DNA from: Vibrio coralliilyticus
Lineage (GTDB): Bacteria; Pseudomonadota; Gammaproteobacteria; Enterobacterales; Vibrionaceae
Direction: 5' to 3'
Assembly: GCF_024449095.1 (NCBI RefSeq)
Contig: NZ_CP024627.1
Location: forward strand, 2,790,001-2,854,000
DNA: 64,000 nucleotides
The notes below the pieces were generated by a model, which did no database searches, was not told where the DNA came from, and worked only from the letters and a program-made list of their open reading frames with translations. The position numbers and the translations under genes are program-made. The stretch's first letter is position 1. Each line of letters opens with the position of its first letter. This document shows, in pieces, positions 45,070 to 54,044 of the stretch.

Positions 45070-45382
45070 ATACAACCCCAAAGGGTCTTCTAGTCAACTA
45101 ACCAAAGTTGTCTGCAATTATTTAAACATGATGCAGACTCGATTTTGCCGGACTCAAATATTAAACATCACAAGGATGTTTCCAAGAACACTTGAATGTG
45201 TGTTGGTACCTAAATCATAAAGATTTAGGATTTGAGAACTTTTAAATGAATAACAACGCATCTCATAGAGATGGGGATTGTTGTTATTCGTCAGCTTTCC
45301 AAATTGTTAAAGAGCTAGATTCATTTAAGAACCATTTTTAAGAACACTTAAAACTTTCTACTTAAAGAAATGCACTTAAAGA
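45070..45382 (-). promoter_or_regulatory. tRNA-Glu to 23S spacer with boxA
   Basis: Transcribed spacer without genes. A boxA antitermination element GCTCTTTAACAAT (complement of 45303-45315) precedes 23S, repeating the one in the 16S leader. The remainder should form the 23S processing stem. Confidence 0.8.
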
Positions 45383-45458
45383 TGGTATCCCGTAGGGGAG
45401 TCGAACCCCTGTTACCGCCGTGAAAGGGCGGTGTCCTAGGCCTCTAGACGAACGGGAC
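45383..45458 (-). tRNA. tRNA-Glu (TTC)
   Basis: 76-nt cloverleaf with acceptor GTCCCGT / ACGGGAT, anticodon loop CTTTCAC and encoded CCA, between 16S and 23S. Confidence 0.96.
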
Positions 45459-45548
45459 ACTAAGTTGAAGATATTGGGATATCTTCGTTCTCTTAAACTA
45501 CATAAACTTATCAATCTGTGTGGACACTCATCGTGAATAATCATCGTA

Positions 45549-47100
<1,552 letters not shown>

Positions 47101-47317
47101 AAGATTTTGTCGGCTCAATGAATACTGAACATTACATAAAGTAATGTTTGAATTGACTGTGCTCTTATTGGTTTTCACTTTTGAAAAAGTAAAACAAAAC
47201 AGCTCAAGGCTGCTTCCCAATTCGAATGGTCACTTCGTATCATTGAAACCTAAATTGTTTCCTAAGAAACTATTTGGATTATCATCAACGAGTGCCCACA
47301 CAGATTGATAGGTTTAT

Positions 47318-47511
47318 ATTGTTAAAGAGCTGTGCTTTTGAGAGGCTTCCTCTCAAAGCGGAGGTGCATTCTAACGAGATAATTTGAAGAGTCAAACACT
47401 TTTTCAAACTTATTTTCTCAGGAGTTTCTCACCTCTCTCACACTGCTGAAGCCTTGTGGCGTCTGCCGTGTCAGTGGATGCGCATTATAGGGAGCTCCAA
47501 AAGGATGGCAA
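47318..47511 (-). promoter_or_regulatory. rRNA operon promoters P1 and P2 with boxA leader
   Basis: All on the minus strand. P1: TTGCCA (47506-47511), 16-bp spacer, TATAAT (47484-47489) followed by a GC-rich GCGC discriminator, the signature of growth-rate-controlled rrn P1 promoters. P2: TTGACT (47390-47395), 16-bp spacer, TAGAAT (47368-47373). boxA GCTCTTTAACAAT lies at 47318-47330. The 47101-47631 stretch holds no protein gene. Confidence 0.85.
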
Positions 47512-47631
47512 GCATAAATTTGCCTTTTTCGATAAAAAAACGCTTAAATGACCATTAATCATTCAAGCGCCTATTTAGTACCATTTTATTTTCAACTTAT
47601 CATCAAGCTACCCACAAATTACTGTGGATAA

Positions 47632-48888
47632 CTAGTCATCACTATCAAAGAAATAGGAGATCCTAGAGCGAGGGTTTAAATACTCACGTACTTTATCAGG
47701 TAGTTTGTTAGGCAAAATGGCATTCACGATTTTTATCTCTTTCTCGGCCAAATCAATGATCGGAGCTTGCGTTCTTGGGACCGAAGGATCATAGATAAGC
47801 ACATTAGGGAAAAGAATGTTACGTGCATTGACTGAGATAACCAAACCAACCATATCGTTAGACAGCTGAACAACAGTGCCTGGCGGATAGATCCCCATAA
47901 ACTTAATCAGAATGTTGAGGTTTTCATTGTTATATAGATGCTTACAGTTTTTATATAGATGAGACAGTGCCACATATGGAATTTTTTGTTCGGAGGGGAT
48001 GTTGCTGTGGCATAGGTTATCGTAAGCATTGGCAACTGAAATAATTTGCGTCAGCTCATCAATTTGATCTTCTTTCAATCCTTCTGGATAACCTGAGCCA
48101 TCGTTTAATTCATGATGCTGAGCGATAACCTTTCTGGCGCTTTCTGGAAAACTCTCCATATTACTGGCGATATCAAGCCCGTATTTAGTATGAAGCTTAA
48201 GGTAGTTTTTTTCCGGCTCACTTAAAGGGGTCTTCTTACGAACGATAGCAGTCGGTACCTTCACTTTCCCCATATCGTGAAACAAAGCCGCAAAAGCAAC
48301 TTCCTTTATCTGTTGTGCTTCAAGCTTTTTCGCTTGAGCGATCATCATGGCAATAACTGAGACATTAAGGCAATGAAAGTAAATATCTTCAAACTCACTT
48401 TTGCCATTCATCAAATGCAAAGTCACATGATCGTCACTCAACAGTTTATCGACAATGTCATCGACTAATAGGGCAGCTTCATCAACCGCCTGTTCCGGGC
48501 GGTTACGAATTTTATTCATCACCGCTCTCATCCGAGATAGTGAACGTTCAAATTCTTTCTCACAGTTAATCACCCGGCGCCGATACGCACTAAGTTTTTC
48601 AATTCGGTCTTGCTTCTCTTTCCAAAGCTTCTGTGCTTCAAGATCGATTTGTTCTGCCGGAGTTTCATCTTTATCCTGTGGCTCTGTCGGTGGAGGGAGA
48701 GGTTGAGTATCACTCTGGCTAGGGTTCATAAACACATGTTTAATGCCTAAGTGACGGATCAGACGGATCTGTTCTTCGTCTTTAATCTTAAAGCTATTAA
48801 ACAAAAAGGGGTGCTCATTCCATTTGACTGGAAGTCGGATATGCAACCCTGGCTGAAGTCTGTCTACAGTTATTTTTATGCTAGCCAC
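47632..48888 (-). CDS. HD-GYP domain protein with N-terminal DUF3391 (predicted c-di-GMP phosphodiesterase)
   Basis: 418 residues. N-terminal DUF3391 (residues 1-about 125, ITVDRLQPGLHIRLPVKWNEHPFLF), then an HD-GYP domain. The HD pair is in LFHDMGKVKVP and the GYP motif in QHHELNDGSGYPEGL, with the other metal-ligand histidines present (FHCLNVSV, LKLHTKYG). HD-GYP enzymes degrade cyclic di-GMP to pGpG or GMP and affect motility and biofilm. An intact active site suggests enzymatic activity; the physiological target is unknown. Confidence 0.9.
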   Translation of the reverse strand: MASIKITVDRLQPGLHIRLPVKWNEHPFLFNSFKIKDEEQIRLIRHLGIKHVFMNPSQSDTQPLPPPTEPQDKDETPAEQIDLEAQKLWKEKQDRIEKLSAYRRRVINCEKEFERSLSRMRAVMNKIRNRPEQAVDEAALLVDDIVDKLLSDDHVTLHLMNGKSEFEDIYFHCLNVSVIAMMIAQAKKLEAQQIKEVAFAALFHDMGKVKVPTAIVRKKTPLSEPEKNYLKLHTKYGLDIASNMESFPESARKVIAQHHELNDGSGYPEGLKEDQIDELTQIISVANAYDNLCHSNIPSEQKIPYVALSHLYKNCKHLYNNENLNILIKFMGIYPPGTVVQLSNDMVGLVISVNARNILFPNVLIYDPSVPRTQAPIIDLAEKEIKIVNAILPNKLPDKVREYLNPRSRISYFFDSDD

Positions 48889-49001
48889 GATTTATATACA
48901 ACTTAATCTTCATTAATTGATTTATCATTTTAGGCAACTCACACGCAGAATTCACCACTAACAACCCTTAGCAAGTAAAGAGGCTGCGTCAGTTTGCGAA
49001 G

Positions 49002-49409
49002 TTACTTAACCAACTCACAATGTAACATCCAACGAACCCCAAATTTATCTTCAATTTTACCAAAACGAGCCCCCCAAAACGTGTCGGCAAGTGGCATCAT
49101 AATATTCCCACCGTGGGATAATTTATCAAAGACTCTGGCCTGATCATTGATGTCATCAAACACCAGAGACAGTGCAATATGATTACCAGAACGTTCCTTC
49201 GCGACTAAGCCATCTGAAAGCATTAATTTCATACCGAATGCTTCGCACTCTGCATGCATGATCCAATCGGGATCAGCGCCCTCTATTTGTTGAGGTGAGT
49301 CCTTAAAGTATTGCTTGGTGACCACAACCCCACCAAACGCTTGGCAGTAGAAGTCTAGCGCTTCATCACAGCGTCCAGCGAAAAACAAGTAAGGGGTGAG
49401 TTGATACAT
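49002..49409 (-). CDS. VOC-superfamily protein, PhnB/YjdN-like
   Basis: 135-residue vicinal oxygen chelate fold protein: LTPYLFFAGRCDEALDFYCQAFGG at the N-terminus, IMHAECEAFGMKLMLSDG, and MPLADTFWGARFGKIEDKFGVRWML at the end. The PhnB/YjdN subgroup is widespread, small and mostly of unknown function; an antibiotic resistance role cannot be read from it. Confidence 0.85.
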   Translation of the reverse strand: MYQLTPYLFFAGRCDEALDFYCQAFGGVVVTKQYFKDSPQQIEGADPDWIMHAECEAFGMKLMLSDGLVAKERSGNHIALSLVFDDINDQARVFDKLSHGGNIMMPLADTFWGARFGKIEDKFGVRWMLHCELVK

Positions 49410-49718
49410 TGATTGAATCCTTTCAGAAATTTCTTCTCTCTAAAAGATAGACAATATTTACTTAACTAATAGAAAAATTTGAAGATTTTTATTATCGCTA
49501 GTAAGGACGAAAGAAGTATAACGACGAGAGAGGTTTTGCAGGCAGGGCATAATTCAAACAAGATAAAAACAAGCTTCCCAGCTATTGGCCATGCTTAGAA
49601 TTGATAGCCTGCCTACAGTCAGGAGACATTTCGTTCTAGAACTTCGACCTAGTTTTATATTTATAACAGACAAGTACAACAAAGCCCCGACTTTCGTCGA
49701 GGCTTTGTTGTTTAAATA
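49410..49718. other. Chromosomal spacer left of the pipolin, with tRNA-Leu terminator
   Basis: No gene seen. At 49680-49706 a minus-strand hairpin AAGCCTCGAC / GTCGGGGCTT with GAAA loop and T-rich tail follows the tRNA-Leu 3' fragment. It is the original terminator of the tRNA-Leu gene that the element invaded. Confidence 0.7.
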
Positions 49719-49771
49719 TGGTACCGGTGGGCGGACTTGAACCGCCACGCCCGAAGGCAACGGATTTTGAA
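49719..49771 (-). repeat. Left attachment site: 3' fragment of tRNA-Leu (CAA)
   Basis: On the minus strand this reads from the anticodon loop TTCAAAA through TCCGT, a variable arm with a TTCG loop, the T-arm GGCGG-TTCAAGT-CCGCC, the acceptor strand CACCGGT, the discriminator A and CCA. Upstream, the 5' anticodon stem, D-arm and 5' acceptor are absent. So this is a 53-nt tRNA fragment and the boundary falls in the anticodon loop. Because the fragment is the 3' end on the minus strand, the intact tRNA-Leu and the partner attachment site should be to the right, beyond 64,000. Confidence 0.88.
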
Positions 49772-49778
49772 TACCTCT

Positions 49779-49834
49779 CATGGTCTTTTAACTAGTTGTA
49801 TCAACTAGGACTCTGTTAGATATAAAAGACCATG
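49779..49834. repeat. Nested inverted repeats next to the attachment site
   Basis: Outer 11-bp inverted repeat CATGGTCTTTT (49779-49789) / AAAAGACCATG (49824-49834). Between them is an inner one, CTAGTTG (49792-49798) / CAACTAG (49802-49808). Starting 8 bp from the tRNA fragment, they are placed as recombinase or excisionase binding sites would be, or they could form a hairpin in a transcript. Confidence 0.6.
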
Positions 49835-50073
49835 TAGTGGGATCCTATTAGATCAAGATTGCATACGTCAAGTACAGACTCAACATAGTCAACGCATTTT
49901 TATTCCCTCTTAAGATCTTCTACAGTTGCTGAGAGCGCATTAGGTCTAGTTTGTCGGAACAGGGCTCAGAATTTAACAAAGATCTCCTTTCATATAGAAA
50001 AGAGCAAGCATCAAACTAAAAACCACTGCCTCTTTATTCTTTGTAATTAAAAGCTACTTCAAGGCAACGTGAA

Positions 50074-50130
50074 GTTCCACGGTACTTTACATTACCTCCA
50101 GCAGCCAATATGATGTTCCAAGGTACATTA
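50074..50130 (+). repeat. Imperfect 16-bp direct repeats upstream of the endonuclease gene
   Basis: GTTCCACGGTACTTTA (50074-50089) and GTTCCAAGGTACATTA (50115-50130), 14 of 16 identical, 41 bp apart start to start. The second lies 14 bp before the start codon of the endonuclease gene. They could be operators. The rest of 49835-50073 shows no gene. Confidence 0.5.
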
Positions 50131-50144
50131 AAAAGGACAAAAAT

Positions 50145-51392
50145 ATGGCTAGGAATTACAATGCTGAGTGGAAAGGCCTTGATCAAGGTGTTGAACAAAC
50201 TTGGGCTCCTGATGTAATCATGGAGACTCTTAGGGTTATCGCTGCACATCAACCCGTCTCTCATAGAGAGTCTACAGACCCATTTTACACAGCCATCCAA
50301 GAGAAAGTCCCCCACATCAAATGGTTTTCGCGTGATAAAAAAGACAATAGTTTTAGACCAATATTCAGAAGGTCTAATACGTGGAAAAAACTAGGATTAA
50401 TCGAGGAGTTAGATAAAAAATACTCCTTAAGCGTCGCAGGTAAAGATTTGCTGGTTGGAAGAACATCCATCCAAAACGTCTTACTCAATGTATGTAAAAA
50501 CCATACAGAAGATAACGAGAAACCGTTTGTTATCATCGCACAAGCTCTAGCTCAGACCTCCAAAAAGCAGTTCAGCGTTGATGAACTTATTAATATCTGT
50601 AGGCATTGGCGCCCTCAAGATGGGGATGTTGATACAGTCCAAAAGCAGTTACTACCAATTCCACCTTCTGAGTTAAAAAGCTCTATACACAAAACGAGAA
50701 ATCGCCGCTTTCGCTCCATACTCAAAATACTACAATCAGCTGGAGGGGTCTTACTCAAAGGGCAAACTGTGGAAGTAAACTCTATAGAGCTCCTCCACTC
50801 TTTGAACTCGGAAGCAGAACTTGAAGACGCTGTTTTCAAAGACAAGTTAGAGTCCAAAGAAACCGTAGGTTCAGAAAGAAGGCCATCACAACAACGTAGA
50901 GAAGTATCCACGGAAAGAACAATAGCTGACTTCGTTATTCAAGCTAAAAATACTAGTGATGAAAACGGCGAACATTGGCTTCACCTAGTAGAGACAGCCT
51001 CCAGAGAACATGAGCAAACTGTGTTCAACTTACACTGCTATCTTAAGCAACTAGGACTAAAGACTTTCGAACTTGCTGGGGGTTACGACTTACACGCTGA
51101 AATAGAAAGCAAGCCTGGAATCCTATTCGAAATCAAAACAATAAGTGAAAAAAATGTCGGTAAACAGATCAGAACCGCCGTTTCACAACTATACGAGTAC
51201 GCATTTAAATACAGAGAGGAGTTGGGACAAAACAATCATTTAGCAATTGTTTTGAACAAAAACCCCCTCAGTTTCGTGGAGCAATGGATTCTTGACTACC
51301 TCAGTGAAGACAGAAAGATCAACTTGTACTGGTTTGAGAATGACGAACTAGAAAGCTACGCGAAGTCAATAGAAATCGAAAAATTACTTTAG
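50145..51392 (+). CDS. Putative restriction endonuclease, PD-(D/E)XK nuclease fold
   Basis: 415 residues. The N-terminal two thirds appear helical, with a winged-helix-like segment near residues 75-105 (WKKLGLIEELDKKYSLSVAGKDLL). The C-terminal part (about 285-375) has a PD-(D/E)XK site: D315 in GGYDLHAEIE, E329 and K331 in FEIKT, then the QLYEY helix common in this superfamily. The methyltransferase gene follows on the same strand, so a type II restriction-modification pair is the simplest reading. The recognition site is unknown. It could instead be another defence nuclease beside an unrelated methylase. AAAGGA precedes the ATG. Confidence 0.72.
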   Translation: MARNYNAEWKGLDQGVEQTWAPDVIMETLRVIAAHQPVSHRESTDPFYTAIQEKVPHIKWFSRDKKDNSFRPIFRRSNTWKKLGLIEELDKKYSLSVAGKDLLVGRTSIQNVLLNVCKNHTEDNEKPFVIIAQALAQTSKKQFSVDELINICRHWRPQDGDVDTVQKQLLPIPPSELKSSIHKTRNRRFRSILKILQSAGGVLLKGQTVEVNSIELLHSLNSEAELEDAVFKDKLESKETVGSERRPSQQRREVSTERTIADFVIQAKNTSDENGEHWLHLVETASREHEQTVFNLHCYLKQLGLKTFELAGGYDLHAEIESKPGILFEIKTISEKNVGKQIRTAVSQLYEYAFKYREELGQNNHLAIVLNKNPLSFVEQWILDYLSEDRKINLYWFENDELESYAKSIEIEKLL

Positions 51393-51406
51393 ATGTAATC
51401 AGAAAG

Positions 51407-51424
51407 GAGGCGGGAAAACGCCTC
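51407..51424 (+). terminator. Terminator after the endonuclease gene
   Basis: Stem GAGGCG / CGCCTC with a 6-nt loop followed by TTTTTATTT, 15 bp after the stop. It implies the methyltransferase has its own promoter. Confidence 0.78.
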
Positions 51425-51590
51425 TTTTTATTTGCAATAAAAATCAAAAGTTTAAGATCAAACATTCAACTCAAAACTACTCATACATCTCACAAACCTT
51501 CTAGCAAAACCAATCAAGCGGAGCCTATACCCACCTCAGGCAGCTATCTAATTGACGAATATGTAAAAATTACAAATATGTCAAATTTCT

Positions 51591-51619
51591 TTGTCGCGGA
51601 TTGCTCAACAGGTTAAAAT
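51591..51619 (+). promoter_or_regulatory. Candidate sigma-70 promoter of the methyltransferase
   Basis: TTGTCG, 17-bp spacer, TAAAAT, 110 bp upstream of the methyltransferase ATG in an AT-rich gap. No other gene is seen between 51,425 and 51,728. Confidence 0.55.
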
Positions 51620-51674
51620 CCTCGCTTACAAACGCGAGAAAAACAAAGCTAACAGCGGTAAAGTTTGCATTCAG

Positions 51675-51701
51675 GTACAGTTTCATGTTAGTAAACTGTA
51701 C
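51675..51701. promoter_or_regulatory. Palindromic operator-like site before the methyltransferase
   Basis: Inverted repeat GTACAGTTT (51675-51683) / AAACTGTAC (51693-51701) with a 9-bp centre, 27 bp upstream of the start codon and downstream of the candidate promoter. Methyltransferase autoregulation or a controller protein would act at such a site; an RNA hairpin that masks the ribosome binding region is the alternative. Confidence 0.6.
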
Positions 51702-51728
51702 ATATAACCAGTACTCATTAGAAACCAT

Positions 51729-52868
51729 ATGACTCAATACATTTCTTTATTTTCAGGTGGAGGAGGACTAGACCTCGGCCTAGAGGCAGCAGGATTCGAA
51801 AATCTACTAGCTACAGACGTTGACGAGCATAGTTGCAAGACTCTGGCAAGAGCAAAAGAAGAGTCCACTCGAAGAGGTAAACCCTTCTTACAAAATTCTG
51901 TGATATTAAACGAGGACATTAATAAGCTTTCAGGCGCAGACCTACTTCAACATGTAGGCCTAAGCAGAGGGCAACTACCACTCTTAGCCGGAGGGCCACC
52001 TTGTCAAGCCTTTAGTGTTTTTGGCAAGCGAAAAGGACTTGATGATCCGAGAGGGCAATTAGCATACAAATACATTGAGCTCGTTGGTGAAATAGCTCCA
52101 GACTGTTTCCTATTTGAAAACGTTTACGGAATTATGACCATCGAAAAAGGCGCTGTTTTCGAAGATCTCATGGAGCAACTAAAGTCGCCTGCTGAAGATT
52201 TAGAATATACCCTCTCTGTACACAGGTTGAATGCAGTTGATTTTGGGGTACCACAACACAGAGATAGAGTTTTTATTATAGGTTGTAAAAAAGGCCGCCA
52301 AGTACACGAAATCCCAGCAACGCACAAATCACCAGAAGACATCCTTTTAGATCTCCCAGTGTATCGCAATGTAGGACAAGCATTAAGAGGTTTACCTCCC
52401 GCTGAAACAGGTACCATTGCAAACCATACAGGCAGAAAGCACAGCCAAAGAATAATTGATAGATACGCGAGCTTAAAGCCTAGAGAAAGAGATCCTAAGA
52501 CGCGAATCAATAAGTTAGATCTGCACACACCTAGCTACACTATAATCGTGGGTTCAGATGCAGGAGGAGGAAAAGGGCACGTTCACCCAACGGAGCCAAG
52601 AGAAGTAACACCTCGTGAAAGTGCAAGAATACAGACCTTCCCTGATTGGTGGGCGTTTTCTGGAACTTCTCGTCACCCTATTAGGCAAATAGGAAACGCT
52701 GTTCCACCATTATTAGCAGCTGAAATTGGCAAGGCAATTCGCAGAGATATATTTGGTGAAACAACTTTCTCGACACAAGAAATGATTGATGTTCTAGATC
52801 TAAACCATTTATACGATGATTTAGATGAAAACTCACTACCTGAAGATCAACTAAGAATTGCTGTATAG
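51729..52868 (+). CDS. DNA (cytosine-5-)-methyltransferase
   Basis: Transfers a methyl group from S-adenosylmethionine to C5 of cytosine in a specific sequence. All main motifs are in order: I FSGGGGLDLGLEAAGF (residues 8-23), IV GGPPCQAFSVFGKR with catalytic C92, VI FENV (129-132), VIII PQHRDRVFIIG (176-185), IX TPRESARIQTFPD, X RQIGNAVPP (319-327). The target recognition region lies between VIII and IX. 379 residues, no N-terminal regulatory HTH. Pairs with the upstream endonuclease gene and ends at a strong hairpin. Confidence 0.95.
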   Translation: MTQYISLFSGGGGLDLGLEAAGFENLLATDVDEHSCKTLARAKEESTRRGKPFLQNSVILNEDINKLSGADLLQHVGLSRGQLPLLAGGPPCQAFSVFGKRKGLDDPRGQLAYKYIELVGEIAPDCFLFENVYGIMTIEKGAVFEDLMEQLKSPAEDLEYTLSVHRLNAVDFGVPQHRDRVFIIGCKKGRQVHEIPATHKSPEDILLDLPVYRNVGQALRGLPPAETGTIANHTGRKHSQRIIDRYASLKPRERDPKTRINKLDLHTPSYTIIVGSDAGGGKGHVHPTEPREVTPRESARIQTFPDWWAFSGTSRHPIRQIGNAVPPLLAAEIGKAIRRDIFGETTFSTQEMIDVLDLNHLYDDLDENSLPEDQLRIAV

Positions 52869-52875
52869 ACATAAT

Positions 52876-52922
52876 AAAGACCAGTACAACAGCCGCTTCG
52901 CTACGCTGTTGTACTGGTCTTT
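52876..52922. terminator. Very strong hairpin after the methyltransferase
   Basis: Perfect 18-bp stem AAAGACCAGTACAACAGC / GCTGTTGTACTGGTCTTT with an 11-nt loop, followed by ATTT. It separates the restriction-modification cargo from the next region. Confidence 0.85.
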
Positions 52923-52961
52923 ATTTAAATATATCAATACCCTGCATACCCAGACAGCTAA

Positions 52962-53174
52962 ACACATACCGTAACCACCTCGCTAGAAGCGCAACTAGAT
53001 TCAACCAGAAAATCCCCCCTCAAAAGCCTCCAGCAGCCACTGAGCGCAAAATCCTCAGCCGTATTCGCCTACGACTATAAATACCAGCAGCAGTGGTTAC
53101 AGGTAGACCATCAAGCAGCAGAACCACCAGCACAAATCGCAGATAATAAACAAGGGATCAATCACACAAGGTAA
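52962..53174 (+). pseudogene. Possible gene remnant without start codon
   Basis: A 70-codon plus-strand frame, open from a TAA at 52959 to the TAA at 53172, has no ATG, GTG or TTG but translates to a protein-like stretch including AVFAYDYKYQQQWLQVDHQ. It follows the strong methyltransferase terminator and converges on the repeat HTH gene. I do not recognise it; it may be the 3' remnant of a gene removed during cargo exchange, or chance. Confidence 0.3.
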
Positions 53175-53202
53175 CTACTCCCTTCTTAGGCAACGATATC
53201 AG

Positions 53203-53829
53203 CTACTTCAATTTATAAAACATACCGTTCAAAGCACCTTCACCGATCTTTTCGGTCAGCTGAGCCGCCAGAGCATCAAATTCATCAACAAACCTTACCT
53301 TCAACAAACTATACTTAAGCGAAATTTCATCAATACTCAAATTCTCAATCTCACCCTGATTCTTAGCTCGACGAGCCTTGTCATTCAGTGAGGTAATGGC
53401 TTTACCCAAATCACCACCAGCAACCAGCGTTGGATTAGCAAGCAACAAATGGCGCGCAGACGGATAGAGCTTGTTACCGTAGAACATTGGCTTGGACTGA
53501 CCTTTTAACTTCTCTCGGTTGGCATGGAAAGCCGAGAGCGCATCCTCTAGAGATATGCCAGACTTTATGCGATTCATCAGCGTACTTTGCGACACACCAA
53601 GCTCTTTAGCTGCCTGACGCATACTTGAATACTCAGTGCCGTCTATAACAACTTTCTTGGCGTAAGCACGACTTGGACTTGGTTCTAACTCCAAAGCCTG
53701 TTCCAACGTCCATCCACGCTTAGTAATGCGTTCAGTGACCAGTTTAGGGTTCAAGCCGTAATGACGAGCAGCAGTAGTACGAGAGGGAAACTCAACGCCC
53801 TCAACGGTCAATGTTTCAGTATTTTTCAT
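53203..53829 (-). CDS. Tandem-repeat helix-turn-helix protein (predicted DNA-binding)
   Basis: 208 residues. Two clear repeats of about 42 residues: VEGVEFPSRTTAARHYGLN...TLEQALEL (residues about 8-48) and IDGTEYSSMRQAAKELGVS...SLEDALSA (about 63-102). A weaker third begins FYGNKLYPSARHLLL. Each has the pattern beta strand - helix - helix seen in NUMOD-type and related HTH repeats of mobile-element proteins. Last gene of the minus-strand pipolin core; a regulator or replication/partition accessory protein is a guess. A hairpin at 53861-53907 lies between it and the upstream gene. Confidence 0.6.
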   Translation of the reverse strand: MKNTETLTVEGVEFPSRTTAARHYGLNPKLVTERITKRGWTLEQALELEPSPSRAYAKKVVIDGTEYSSMRQAAKELGVSQSTLMNRIKSGISLEDALSAFHANREKLKGQSKPMFYGNKLYPSARHLLLANPTLVAGGDLGKAITSLNDKARRAKNQGEIENLSIDEISLKYSLLKVRFVDEFDALAAQLTEKIGEGALNGMFYKLK

Positions 53830-53860
53830 CGGTATTATTCCTGTAATTCAGATAGTAAAA

Positions 53861-53907
53861 AGCCCCACAGGAGCAGAGAGGACAAGCCTCTCAGCCCCTG
53901 TAGGGCT
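53861..53907 (-). terminator. Long imperfect hairpin between the RNase H-like gene and the HTH gene
   Basis: Arms AGCCC..ACAGG..GC.GAGAGG (53861-53881) and CCTCTC..GC..CCTGT.GGGCT (53887-53907) pair with a few single-base bulges. On the minus strand TTTTT follows, 15 bp after the stop at 53922. Confidence 0.7.
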
Positions 53908-53921
53908 AACTTAATGTCTAG

Positions 53922-54044
53922 TTAGAATGGAGCGTCGTTATCTACTGGTTGCTCACCTGTGTTCAGTTTCACCTTATCGCCTAGCTTTTCATACAAAGCC
54001 AACATAGGTTCGATAACTTCACGATGAGCAACAGGCTTACCGAA
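53922..54044 (-). other. In-frame continuation of the RNase H-like gene beyond its TAG codon
   Basis: Forty more codons follow the TAG (complement of 54045-54047) in the same frame before a TAA, encoding FGKPVAHREVIEPMLALYEK and ending DNDAPF. GKPV after GW matches RNase HI proteins (GW-x(4)-GKPVKN), so these residues belong to the same domain. The TAG therefore looks like a nonsense mutation or read-through codon and not the original end. Confidence 0.7.

Noticed and set aside
49002..49409. Fosfomycin or bleomycin resistance protein
   Set aside because: It is a VOC-fold protein of the PhnB/YjdN type; resistance-type motifs are not evident.
49719..49771. A functional tRNA-Leu gene
   Set aside because: The 5' acceptor, D-arm and 5' anticodon stem are missing; only the 3' 53 nt remain.
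53922..53939. DNDAPF at the end of the read-through frame as a single-stranded DNA-binding protein tail
   Set aside because: It resembles the acidic SSB tail, but the preceding sequence follows the RNase HI C-terminal region, so the likeness is probably fortuitous.
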